Shown: positions 37,301 to 50,200 of the stretch, one piece after another | Layout of the letters: each line of letters begins with the position of its first letter | How positions within the stretch are numbered: the first letter of the stretch is position 1 | Assembly: GCA_033980235.1 (NCBI GenBank) | Contig: CM067059.1 | Location: forward strand, 13,895,600-13,959,599 | DNA: 64,000 nucleotides | Source: Diadema setosum | Lineage: Eukaryota > Echinodermata > Echinoidea > Diadematoida > Diadematidae | Reading direction: 5' to 3' | Program-made: the position numbers and the translations under genes | The notes under the pieces: generated by a model | What the model was told of the DNA's origin: nothing | Databases searched by the model: none | The model's input: the letters and a program-made list of their open reading frames with translations, nothing else

Positions 37301-40300
37301 AAAAAAAACTGAGCCTGTCATCATGTACTAACCACCCTGTTATATGTATATCTATATCATTCGGATTCATTGTCATTGCTATCGAGTATACCCATGGTAT
37401 TTCATTTGTCACTGCAACTAGTGTAGTGTATTGATTTATGACTGCAGTCACATCACACTCACACTCACACAGTCACAGAGCATAGCCAGCTACCGTGACA
37501 TATTCGATTCACGAATGAAAACACAAAGAAAGACCCCACATTTTTACCGAATTTCTAATTTTGTAAGTAAATGCCGAACCTACAAAAACGCAATATCGGT
37601 CCCCTCTTGTTCTGCGTGTGCGTCTTCACTAGATCTAGATGTGGTCTACTGGTATGTGCAAAGTCTATGGAGGTTGAAAGCAGTCACCGGCTATGACGAA
37701 ATGGAGTGCACAGTGCAGTGGTGGACTACAGTATTTCACGGTAATGCCGAACGAACGTAGTCGTAACCCGTAACCGATAGTCATTGTGGTACTCACTCTC
37801 ATTTTCCTCCTCTTCTCACCGGCTGGTTGTTGTTGCCACTCCTCTTCAACTCGGACGATTCGCCTTGCTGCAGTGGCAGTTTAATTACAGGCAAAGCATC
37901 GGGCTTCAGCCTTGCCCTTAGCAATCTGAAATTGGTTATGCAGCCCCTCTTCGAATGCATCCTCGGGACCGGGGAAGTGGGCGCTGCACACGTACACCAA
38001 ACTTGAGCTGCTGGGCCCGTCCCAATCGGCCCTTGTCAGTTTTACTCGTGTGGTCCAGATTCTTCGTAGATTTTGATCGTTGGGAAAGGTGTGAATGCTT
38101 CGTTTACAGGGTGTAGCTAAGATCTCTTCAAACTATATTTTTGCAATCAAACGTTTAACAACCCGACGTCTTGCGAATAATCAACACACAACAGCGGGGT
38201 ACACATACGCGATACGTGGGTAGGTATGGGCCGTGTGCGTATTAACGTGTAGCAGTGTCGTCTGCTACGAAAGCTTCGGTTCTTGAGATGACGTATTCGG
38301 TCACGTGACTCACATTTGTCGAAATTTCACTTTTTTAAGGGGCGGAGCTTAGGAACTTGGACATATACAAAATCAGGGCAGCAAAATTGGATTTTCTCTC
38401 TTACAGGTGCTTTTTACAAACAACTGGTGAAAGATTATCAAAGAATTAACACATCTTAGCCCTCTCAGAGCTCAAATTTTTGGATTTCACGGCCCCTTTA
38501 ATCCAACAAGACAAATTCAGCAACTGCCATCACACTTATTATCATAAAGGCATCACATATCATCAATTATTATGTCAATAATGAGTACCAGAATATAAAG
38601 TGAGTGCGAAATATTGGAAAAATATTCTTTACAGATGCCTTGCACAGTGTCTCTCTAATTTCCCAACAGTCAAGTTTACATCATCAGGGCTGTCATGTTT
38701 GAACATGCCATCCAAAATATCTCTATTGAGAAGAGGCCAATAAATTTCAAAGTTTAAGGGAAACTTTTAAACATGTTGAAATAAAAAGAGTGAAGTCAAA
38801 CAGATAGAACAGTCGATGCTTCAATTGATTCAGACAATTAGTTAGTAAAGGAATTTTGAAGTTCACCATCTTTCAGTGAAACATTCACATCACACATGAT
38901 TAAATCTTTGAAGGCTTCCAAGGTGGTATAACATTGGGTGGTAGAAGGCTTAACGGTGCACCACATATTCTTTCTAGTGTAAGTGTGTGGCCCTGAAAAG
39001 GGCCTACCCAATCGCAACGCTTCGGCAAGCATGTTCTCGCGGTTCTCAAGAATGTTATGTGCACGCAGACATTTCTTCATTCAGCGCTGTACTCTCACGA
39101 TCACGAATTTAACCACTCGCGAAATCGTCCGGTAGTCCCTACTCATAATAAATGAGACTCGCTAAAACTATGGCGTATACAGTAATTCTTACCTGCCCTG
39201 CCTGCGTGAAATTCTCTCGCCTGAGGCACATCCTGAGCAGCGTGTCCTCTGACGCCAGCATCTGGGCCACGATGCCGCAGTCACGACGCGGTCTCGGCGC
39301 GGAGGTGTCCGCCCGACATGACGATCTCCTCTTTTTCCTCCGTCGTCTCTCACTGCCGCTGATCCCGTTGCCGTCGGTGGTTCCTGCAAGTTTGCGCACA
39401 AGATGATGTTTCACGTTTCTTTTCAAAAACCGCAAATTGTCTCACTGTCGTAGTGCGGCAATGGCCTGAAATTCTCTCATACAGACAAAATTAGACCTAC
39501 TAATGATATGAAAATGAACTAAATATTGATCAGTTTCATGGTACATGGAGTTAACATTGTCACACAATGCCTAAGGCACTGTTTTAAGAATGTTTAAAGT
39601 TTGAGCTGCCTGGTTCTACAAGCTGACAATGTCTTTGGTATTATGTAAAAATGAAACTCACATGAAGGAGAAGAAAAAAAAAAAAGAGTCCCGAGGGTCT
39701 TGCTTTCACCTGGGTATCACAAGTTCAACTTCCACGCATTCTTGCAGACTACTAAGAACAGAGCAAACTTGGGAAGCTTTGGGGTACCCACAGGAAGGTA
39801 TGGTGATGATTTGTATCTGTTCTATCACATTGGAAATAATACCTGCCAAGTTTGAAGAAAATCTGATCATGCATTTTTTAAAATAAGCTCAAAATGTGAA
39901 AATTGGCCCCAATTCGTTCCCAGCCACAAAAAGGCCACCTCTTGATCAGCCACAAACAAAACAAAGTGAAAGTACACTCACTATAAAAGTACACTGATTT
40001 TAATCAGAATATTTCTGGTTTCATAGAAGAAGATTCTTTTTTTTTAAACAGATTCTCTGATTTTGGGGGCTCTCAGCTCCTCAAGGGCCCATGACCCTGC
40101 ATTTCAAGAAGAAAATGAAAATGTGAAAATCCTGATCTGCCATGAACAAACTTGAAACTACAGTCACAAATGTACTTACTCATACCAGTATGAAACTAAG
40201 CTCTATAATTTCTGGTTCAAGAGAATAAAAAGTTTCTTTAATTTGGGGGCTTTTGGGCTCCTGGGATTTTGGTGCCCATTTGAACTAATCAAGATCCTAC

Positions 40301-43300
40301 CATCATCAGGGATGCTATGTACTTGCCAAGTTTGGTGAAATTCTGTCATGGGGTTTTCAAGAAGAAGCTCAAAATGTAAAAAGGGTTTATGGCCACTTGG
40401 TCTACTATCAGATGGTTTATTTCCCAGTTCGTCTAACACCACTATGGCTAAACTCATTTGGTCTACTGTCAATTTCGCCTAATGCCCATTTGGTCTAATC
40501 CTCACTTGGTCTAATGCCCAGTTTGGCTAACTATCATTTCATCTAATAACCAGATGATCTAATCGCAATTTTGTCTCCTTGGGATCTTTTTCCCCTTTGG
40601 TCTAATAAACTGTGGGTATTAGACGAAATGGGCATAGCCCATCTGGCTTGGAAGTACGCCAACTGGTAATGAGGCTAAGTGGCAATTGGACTAAATAGTC
40701 ATTAGACGAACTGGGTGTAGACAAAACGGGATTAGATCATGTGGGTTGAGGCTAAATGGCTTCTGGACGAAGTGGGAGTAGACCAAGTGATAGATCCCCG
40801 TAAAAAGCATACGCACGACCCATGCCGGATGCTGGGACAATAAATGACCACAATAGTTCACTTGAGCTTTTGGCTCAGGTGAGTTAAAAATGGAGGATGA
40901 TTGAATATGAAACCTTAAATGGTTTGAGAAGTAAAAAACTGCGAGTAACTGAATTTATCATACTCAGTTTTTCCCACAGACTTAGAAGTGTTTGAATATC
41001 TCATTTCATTAATGGGTTATCCTTTCAGGGTGATGCTGGTAACAGCAACAGCATCAATTTTTGCATTCTTGAGTATTTTGTCATCAATTCTATCATCGGC
41101 AGCTCAGCTGACAAAGTCTGACAGTGTTTTCCAATTGAGCTACCATCTTTATTCAGCAGCTACAAAGAGTATATGATGAATAAACAAGACTTGTGTTCAT
41201 GTATGTGAATACAGTTTCACATACATTTACTAGTACACTGGGGGAAAATACTATTGGTGTCAAGATGAAAGGACCATGGGTATGGGAATATATAGAGTTG
41301 GAATGCTATCATAGTTTGTATATACACCAGGTGTTGGATACATCGAGAGATTTATTGTTTTGAAGCTTACAATTTCTACTGGACTACTTTCACGGCTGCA
41401 AAAGTGCTCTCCACTGTAACAAATTTACATGTTTTGGCACAAAATCATGGGTAAGCAATATCACAAGAGACTTGGCACTTTGTACACAATCTACAATTGC
41501 ACCGTGTTTATGGTGATAACTTTCGCTGCGGAAGATTTGAAATGAGTGATACAACCAAAGCAACAATAAATAGTACAGATGACTTTTTGACAAAATATTC
41601 CAAAAGGAAAATGATAATAAATAAAAATAATAAAATACGAGGCACAGATGGGAAGAACTGAAGTGTTGAAAGAGCTTCACAAGATCAACTTTTCATCTGA
41701 GAATATTCAGTCACCACACTCTATAAATCCTTGTCCCTCAACTACACAAGACTTTCATTGACAAGTAACTTTGTTTGATGTATGGTTATGAACTGAAATT
41801 CCAGTGACAGACAGTTTCCAATTGACAACAACTCTTTTTTTTTTCTTTCTTTCTCGTTTTTCTTTTTTAGAAACAGGTTTTCGAACTCACAAAAAGATAT
41901 TTAGAATCACTGAAAAGTTGCAAGAATGGCACTTGCTATGGAGACAGCCATGAAACAACAAAGTACTTTCGAATATTCAGGCTGTTGCCAAGAACCGGAA
42001 CATCTTCACAATATGGGTCCCTGGACTTTGGGGGCAAAAATCAAGCCCTAGATGGGGCCCTGGGGGCATGGCCCATGGGCGGGCTAACCTGCTGAAGTGG
42101 GCTCTGCACTGAGGTGTGAATGTGAGCGTGCTGAGTGGTTGCCACTCCCTGCTTCGGAGCTACTCCAACCTACAAAGGACATACGTGGGCAGCAGCGAAA
42201 AGAAAAAAATGGTAGGTATAGCAAGAGAAGTGGGTAATGCAGGGGAAAGACGGATGAAGTTTGTGCATAGCGAGGTATTAGCACACAAATTAGAGTGCAG
42301 AAGTGGAGCCAGTAGTGGAGCAAGTGAAATTTTGAATAGCATTGCATGGCATGGGATAGAGATTGAGATAAATGCATACGTGTAAGTTCAGAGTCAAGCA
42401 TTTTTAGTGTTGAGGATCACAAAGCAAAACAATGACACAAAACAAACAAAAGACAATTAATGAACACCACAGATGAAATAAGATTTGATGGGAGATCACA
42501 TAGGATGATTACAGTGTTGTTAGAAGAAGAAAAAATCACACACATGCATGGAAGGTGATTTTAAATTACATCAGGAATGTTGAACCATTGATCAATTACG
42601 TGAAAAGGGAAAAAAGTGGCACACAATGATTACAAGTCACACATACAAAAAATAAAATACACGAAAAATTTGGTGCATGGAGTGAAAGACAATCCAGGGA
42701 AGTACAAAGGGAGATGGGGAGGATTGGAAGAAATTAGTTTATACACCATTAGACATGAAATTAATTATCATATCTTATGTGTCCTCTTCACTTTCAAATC
42801 AAAAAGTTATACAAGGTTCTTCATATAACTGATATATAGAAAAGAAATACAGAGATGTAAGTAAATGATTCCATTTATCTGCACATACAGCTGTGATTTT
42901 TTGTTGTTGTCACAAGTAAAAGAAAGATCAACATGAATATTCTTAAAGCTGGAGTAAGCAATGGTTTGTTGGTGCTTTGATGGTTGTTTCTATGTCAAGG
43001 TAACTACTTCCAGAAAATGAGGTTTGACTCTCTACAAAGCTTTGAATATGACTAGTAAGAGCTAAATACTTACTGTTGAATCTATCTACATTGTAAAAAC
43101 AGTGCAATATTCCACTTTAGATATGTTGCAGTGACATTGAGCGAAAACAATAACAATGGCACATCAACAAAAATATTTGCAAACTCAAAATAAGGTCCTT
43201 TGAGACAGCAAAGCATTACATAAAGATAGCTTGTGTTTATGACTGTACTATTCGCAAACAGATATTTACCATATAGGCCTTATTTCTCTCTTGCAAGGCT

Positions 43301-46300
43301 TAACTTAATGCTTCAAAAGCAAGGTCCAATTAGGGCACTATAGAATTCTCTTTTCCTTTGTCAAATATAACACTTTAAAAAGAAATCCTTTTCTGGTGGT
43401 TTTCATATGAGCACTTATTTCCTTACCCTCTTGAAATTTGAGCAAGTGCATGGAAGCAAAAAGTTTGCTAAGACAATCAAAACATTTAAACAAAAATTAC
43501 AATTCATGTGAAGGTGACTCATCGTGAAATGCTCTGTAATACCTAGAAATCCTAGACATGAATTACACGACCTCTATGACCACAGTCTACATGTACATAA
43601 GCTCTACAATTGACTTCTGCTTGACTGCAAATCAAAGTAAAATACTGCATTTAAATAAAGCAAGCAAAGTCTGATTTGTATTTTTGTGTAAATTACGAAC
43701 CCGACGCACTCCGGCTGCGGCTCGAGCTTTGTCGGGAGGTTGTCCTCTTGCGTTTCTTCCTGGTCCTCTCACCGTTGGTCCTGACCTCAAAGAAAGTCTT
43801 GAAGACTTCCTCTTCTTCCTCCTCTTCCTCGAGGATGCTGCAATCATCATCCAGGAGGTCGCCTTGGCCCTCCTTGGAGGAGGTCTGCTGGCTAGACACA
43901 AGTTGGAAGCGCCACCGGGCCTCGTTTATTCTCTTCGACAGTTGAGCAATGCGGCGCGCCAGCTGAGTCTGAGTGACGGAGCTTTCCAAATGGGCTTCCA
44001 GCCCGAAGTCTGCTGACTTATTGCCGGTTGTCCGAGAGGGTGCACCTGGCCCAAGGAGGCTGAGCTTAACAGCATTGACATTGTCCATGCACTCTTTCAG
44101 CATGTCCAGATACACCTGCATGAAACGTCTGCTCGCAAGGAAGCCGACCTTGCTCACGAGAGGGAAGTTCTGATGACTTGTGATCTCTATACCATTCACA
44201 GCTTGGCCTTTCCCTTTGCCTAAACCCCTCTCATCCACACTTTGCAAAGCTGGACTGGGCTCCGTCAAACTCTGACTACACTCCTCACTCGGAGACAGGT
44301 GGACTTCTGTTTGGGAGCTGCCCAACGGTCCCAGGCTCAAGGTACGGCGAGTGCTCTTCCTGGCCGAAGTCCTCTTCTCAACGTCCAGCGACGCCGACCG
44401 GGAAAAGGTAAACTCAGTGAGGAGACTGCCCTCCTTGAGGGGGCTCTCCACACTCTCCAGACTGGTGAAGCTGGTGTTGACCCAATCCTCATCCAGGTGG
44501 CCCTCCTCATGGTCACTGTCTGAGGCCACCAGGGCCTCCAGCTCGGGCCGGTAGATGTCCTCGGAGCGGGCGAACAGAAGAGAGAAGAGATCCTCGAGGA
44601 TCTCCACACGGTATGTCAGTGGATTGAGCCCTGCTAGTTGCTCCTTAGCAGTTTTCAACCGGTCCACAACAGCCGTCTCCCAGGACTCCCCGACGACAGT
44701 CTCCTTGCCTCCTCCAACTCTTTGACAGTTGGAATGCTGGGGCTCATCTTCTGCGGCAGCATCTAATGATTTGCTACTGCTGCCGTTTGTCAAACTCTCC
44801 TCACTCCCTTCCAGCACCTGAACTGATGGAACAGGTCTCTCCGCATTAGGCGCCGAGGTTTCTGTCGCCACGGCATCATTTGATGGAGGTTGGCAGGCGC
44901 TGTACACTACGGCCAACATGACATTCTGTACGATGAGAAAGCTGGTGTAGATGGCACTGTCTCGCTTCTGTTCACACATGATTTGCTTGAGGGAGGCCTC
45001 ATCCTCCTCGCTTGCAAATCTCACAGTCTTCTTTTCACCTCCATTCACAGGAGAGGATTCTGAAATAGAATGAGATTAAAAAGCCATTCTACTTTCAAAT
45101 ACAGCGTAAGTCCTTATTCATCCATATGATATCAACCAGTGAAGGCAGTGAAGTATTGATCAATGGAATATGGTTCATATATAAACATGTACACATGGTT
45201 CTATATCATCAACAACTTTAAAGCTGAAGTGAGAACACCTTAGTCCGTTAGTTTGCTCTCCTGTAAAAATGACACCATAAAACCTCTCACTCAGATATTT
45301 AAATGTCTCTGAATGTCTCTTGTGTTAAATCAAATGATAAGATTCCTGTAGCAAGTATGCTCAGCTGGCAGCAATCAGCATCTAATATTATTGTCATGGA
45401 TGATGCTTCATGTACAAGTGTGCCCTGCCAAATATCGTGAGGGCAGCTATCAATCACAAATATTAACTAAAGCCTGATACACAAGTTCATAATATAACAA
45501 AGATATCAGTCTTAATACCCTTGCAAAAATGCAGAGTTTTACACAAGCAATATCAAAGCCATTCACAAAGGCAGCAATTTTAAGGTCTCTTCATAAAGCC
45601 ACCTAAAAGGACTCAATGAAGTTTAGAATATCACAACTTAAAAACATAGTCTTGTCAAAAGTTTACTGATCTGCTGGATGGATTTCTTTGACCAGTGTCA
45701 AAACTAATTTCCCGCTACAGGTTAATTTCTCTTCCTATGAAAAACACCAATGCCATAGACTACTGAGCATCTGCGAAGTACTGTAAAAGTGGTTACTTGT
45801 GTGTACAGATATTTTCACAGATAACGAGGTCACAGACAAATTTTGTGAGATATCGTTTTCACAATTTGAAGCCGAGGCCTGTCCATTCACTTTGCCACTT
45901 TATACGACCAAGATCTGGTGTAATATTTCTATGTACTGTTAAATTTGCAGCTGAACAGTAATTTGCGAAATCAACAAAAATTAATCCTTCATGAAAATAT
46001 TTTTTTTCACTAACTTACCAAGCTGAGGTCGTGATGTGAGAACGTGGAAGACATCTTTGGGATCCAACTTGGACAGGCAAGAAAAATGGTGCAGCAACCT
46101 GAGGACTGAGTGGAAATCGGCTCCTTGAAACAAGGCCATGATCCTGGCCTCCAGACCAGCCTCGCCACCGTACTCTGCTATTAAGGGCCTGTTACCAAAA
46201 CAGAGAAATGTTTTTAATTTGTGCATGTGTTAAATTTTACACAAAGTTTAATCATGCAAAATGGGTTGATTCAGGAAAAATGAAATATCATATTCAACAC

Positions 46301-47247
46301 ATCTACTCAATTTCTAGTAATATTTATATTTTCATATTTTCATTTTTAGATTAATAACAGAATTGTTTTTGTTTTACTTTTCATTTCAGCTTTATTTCAG
46401 TCCATCTTTATATTTCCAATTACACCCATATTTGTATTTACTTACTTTGATATGTATATTCTTATTGCAATTTAATATTCTCATTGTAATTCAATGTTAC
46501 CTTATTAACAATTGTTAATTTCTATTTATTTGTACATTGTAAAATGATAATTTCAGCCCTTGGGCTGGAAATCATGTATTGTTCTTTTTATATGAAACAA
46601 ACCATTACTTCAAACTTGAAACTTGCGATAAACGTTGGATACAAAATGTTTTTGCGAGGAGGATTCACACAACAGAACGTGTACAAATGCACAAACAGCA
46701 GATTGAGATTAACCTTCTGCACTGAAGCAACACATAAAGCAAAGTATGGTATATTTCACAGGAGCAATAACGTGTGCATATTTTCATTTACTCTTGTTTT
46801 GTCCAAACAAGAGTCTATACAGATGGGTGGAACATGCCAGCAGTCAGAGAAATTGAAAATGCAATGTGTTTTCTGTACTGAATGGATGATATATTCACTG
46901 TGTACTGATAATTTAGAGGTACATATTCTACTTTGCATCAACACAAACAACTTATTTGCTTAAAATTGATACCATGGGGATTGTATGTGTGAGGCACTGA
47001 GATATTGTTACTTCTTAATATTCAATTCTTGGATATCATCAAAGGCTATTGTGTGGTCAAAAAGAGGTAGAACAATTTGGTGCTCTGTTCATCAAAAAGG
47101 AATTTACAGGGTGCTGTACGATTGTATCACTAAGCTACTACAATGGAACCCAAGCATTGTATGCCAGTATACAAGTTGGGGGGGGGGGGGGCAGAAAAAA
47201 AAATGTTTAATGGCTTTGCTAGTGGGGCCAGTCAAATTGTAAGAATT

Positions 47248-47278
<31 letters not shown>

Positions 47279-50200
47279 TCTATACATACACACACACACA
47301 CATACACACACACACACACACAAACACACACACCTGTGGATATCGACTCCTTCTATTAAAGCTCTACACTCACTTTAAGATCCAAACCTGTGTGAATGTA
47401 TCAATATCGGGGTGGTACCATCAAGTTTACACAAATAATCCCTGTTCACAATACCCTCCCCTTATTTGGCCTCCTGATAATTTGTTGACGACATTGGTTA
47501 TGGGTTCTCAAGTCTACCAAGAGTCTGGCAATTAGAACTGAATCTTTCTTTCAAAGTGAAGGAAGCAACACTCACAGACCTGCAGATTAAACCCTTCAAC
47601 AGGTGCAAACCCCTTTCAAGATTCCACTTCATGACAAATTATGTGTCTCTATTACGTCATGGACTGTTCAGTATTGTATTTATAGTACTTCAGCAACAAA
47701 GTAAATAAACACTTGTGAAATGGTGAGATTCTATGACAGTATTCAGTTTTGTCGGACTGTAATGAAACTGTCGCTGTTCTGCTTGTTGATTTTGCTCTTT
47801 TTGTTGCACTTTTCATGAACACAGAGAGAAGCTTCTCCATATTTGCTTTGGCTCAATTTTTTACCTGGCCTTGTCCAAGCACCACTGGATGAGTTGCACA
47901 TCACTGTGAAGCCTCTGGCAAGATTGCTGCAGTAAATCTTCTTCTTTGGGTGATGGCTGATCATTGTAAAAAGAATACATGAATAAAACTTCAACATATA
48001 GTCACATAACCACAACAAACAAAATTCATCATTGACAAACAAAATATCACTGTTTGGATGATCCATTACAGGGTGATCATCATCACTAAATTGAATTGAA
48101 TTGATCTGTTTTACATGGTCGCTCGAGAAAACAAACAATGCTTGAAAACAAATAACCACAGGATGGACGACGGCTCAGCATCCCCTCGGAGGGACATGCA
48201 ACTGCTGCAGCCAGGGACTTGAACCAGGGATCTCTTGATTGAGAGTCTGCGGTCACTGAGTTGCAACAGCTCCTCAAAATTATCCCCTTCAGAAAACAGA
48301 ATACTATGACATGTATATCACCTTCACATTCTATAGCTGACTGCATTTGGGACTGTAACTGAAGGGGTTGACCTGGTGACGAAAATGAGTTACAGAAGTT
48401 GTCTCGTCTATCATCATGGGTGGATGCCTCTCCATCTGACGGTTCTTACATACCTGGTTTCTCCACAGGACATCAAGGAGGCTGTTGGCCGCAGAGCAGC
48501 TGTCCACGTGGCTCCAACCCAGGAGCAAGACCAGCGGTTTCAGGGGGGAGAGCTCCTCAGGCCGGAGCAAGGAGCCAAGCTCTGCATACATCTTCTCCCG
48601 GATCAGGATCATGGAGAAATCCTTGGGTGTACCAACAAAGACAAATAAGAGCAATTAAGAAGAACTAAGTTCCTAAATTCAGACACAAGGTATTTAGAGG
48701 AACATATAATTTTGAGCTTTTTCTTCTTCCTGCTGGAGTGAAAATATATGATAGATAACAACACTGTCACGGGCATCTGAATCATTTGAGACAAAGATCT
48801 TGATATTTGATAACACATCAAACTCAGGGTATTAGACTTGAATGGAACTTGGAGAATCACTGACTGTGTCTTTACAGCAACATAATGGAACTGGATTTGG
48901 CACCCAAGTCTCTGAAGCATCGAAAGGCTTCTTTGCAACCAATCAACGAATTGCCCTTCATCGATGTAAATAAGCACTGATTATTCAGTGTTTTAGTAGC
49001 AGACATGATGAAAAAATCATGGGCATACATACTGATTACTCACGTTGGATTCGAACCAACGAACTCCTGATTACTAATGATTACGGGCATCATATCCAAT
49101 AGACTACCGAGCTTCTGCCCAGCAGCCAGTGTTAGTTTGTATCCCTTACAGCAGTAGGTATTGCATTTTAACTCAAATTAATCAATTCTTGCATCAAGTT
49201 ATTTTTATTGCACCTAAATGTCAAACGAATTGTTGAAATTATGTACATTTTTTACCATGATTATAAGCACTTTAGTAAATGTCATCTTTTCAAGATTTAG
49301 CAATTATACAGAGGCAATGTTTATCAACACATTATATATGAATAGGTCAACAATCCCTTGCAACTCACCACAATGTTGCCCAGTATGTGGTGACCCTTTT
49401 CTATCGCCCAGTGAATGAGATTACACCAAGCCTCCTCTCTGTCATTCAGACATGACAGCGACAAGAAGATCCGCAGCTCCGGGCACATGTACTGCAGCAG
49501 CTGCGGCTTGGACTGGGCAAGGGCTCCCTCTAGAGATTCCCATCTCACTTTCGACTGGACCAACAAGAAAACTTCCTGCAGAGCGTCCGACTCCCGCCCC
49601 ACCAACACTGCAGACAGCGTGGCTTGGCATAGCACCTTGGGGTGCCTCCTTGCAAGTCGCAGCAAATTCGTGAAGGCGTTTTCCACAGAGGTCTGCAAAG
49701 ACACCAATATTGAGGGCGGTGGATCAAAGAAGTTGAGTAGATGGTGAATGGATTGCACTTTTTCGTCGACGGTATTACTGTCCAGGGAGTGCACAGCCAT
49801 AGTCTCACATATAGAGTCCAGGGATGTCACACATTCCTGAAGGCAGCTGATGTAGAGCTGATACAACAAACAGTTGTTCTCTGCACAGGCAGGTTGGTCC
49901 TGAAGGAGGAGATGTTGGATGAGGGTGTGACCCAGCATGGCGTCTTTCGCCAGTGCTGAGGAGATGAGATCTAGGCTCGCCCGAGACAGACGAGGCGGTC
50001 GCCATGGTGATCCACTTTGAATGACTGATTTCTGTCCTGTCTTTGGCTGGTGCTGGACTATTTCATGGTAGGCATGAATTTCCTGCAGAAAAGAAAAGAA
50101 AGTTAGTAAAGAAAAATATCAAACTAAAATCCTGGCAATTTGACTAATATGCACTGTAAACATTTAGACAGATGTCATGTTTTCAATATGATGAATTATT

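Larger units (their letters stand above)
35609..38175 (-). pseudogene. Decayed THAP-domain / Kolobok-type transposase gene
   Basis: At 37785-38175 the minus strand encodes a THAP-like finger. RRVVKR is followed by CKRSIHTFPNDQNLRRIW, DWDGPSSSSLVYVCSAHF, and, after a frame change, RARLKPDALPVI. FP, the Trp, CSAHF and the final P-box match the THAP pattern; the first CxxxC is degraded. At 35609-35732 a second block with acceptor TCTACTTCAG and donor AAG|GTATGC encodes LQLAALHYNANSNCPQATTK, then SGKKRYKVITPKYKP. This is the pattern near the C terminus of THAP-containing Kolobok-family transposases (QLAALDHNANVGR in fish copies, as I remember them). The catalytic middle was not found. Stops and frame changes show it is inactive. 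Confidence 0.7.
7813..38498. mobile_element. Outer Kolobok-like DNA transposon, 30.7 kb including nested insertions
   Basis: Both ends are flanked by TTAA (7809-7812 and 38499-38502). The termini are inverted: AGGGGCCGTGAAGCCC on the left and AGGGGCCGTGAAATCC read inward from the right. Imperfect similarity continues for about 215 bp, including ACGTCATCTCAAGAAC at 8010-8025 and its complement at 38280-38295, which lie 197 and 203 bp from their ends. The right arm holds remnants of a THAP-domain gene whose C-terminal motif resembles Kolobok-type transposases; TTAA targets and THAP transposases are Kolobok traits. Subtracting the inner element leaves about 10.8 kb for the original transposon. 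Confidence 0.8.
7724..39192 (-). other. ZFYVE26: 31.5-kb intron 10 of ZFYVE26, almost entirely transposon
   Basis: The intron is bounded by donor CAG|GTAAGA (exon 10) and acceptor GTGTAATCAG (exon 11). The other introns in the window are 431-2,705 nt. A TTAA-flanked element occupies 7813-38498, starting about 90 nt from the acceptor. Without the element and one TTAA the intron would be about 779 nt. Confidence 0.9.

Noticed and set aside
47743..48159. 138-codon minus-strand frame as a separate protein
   Set aside because: It overlaps exon 6 in a different frame. The exon 6 frame, with its matching phases, gives the spastizin sequence.
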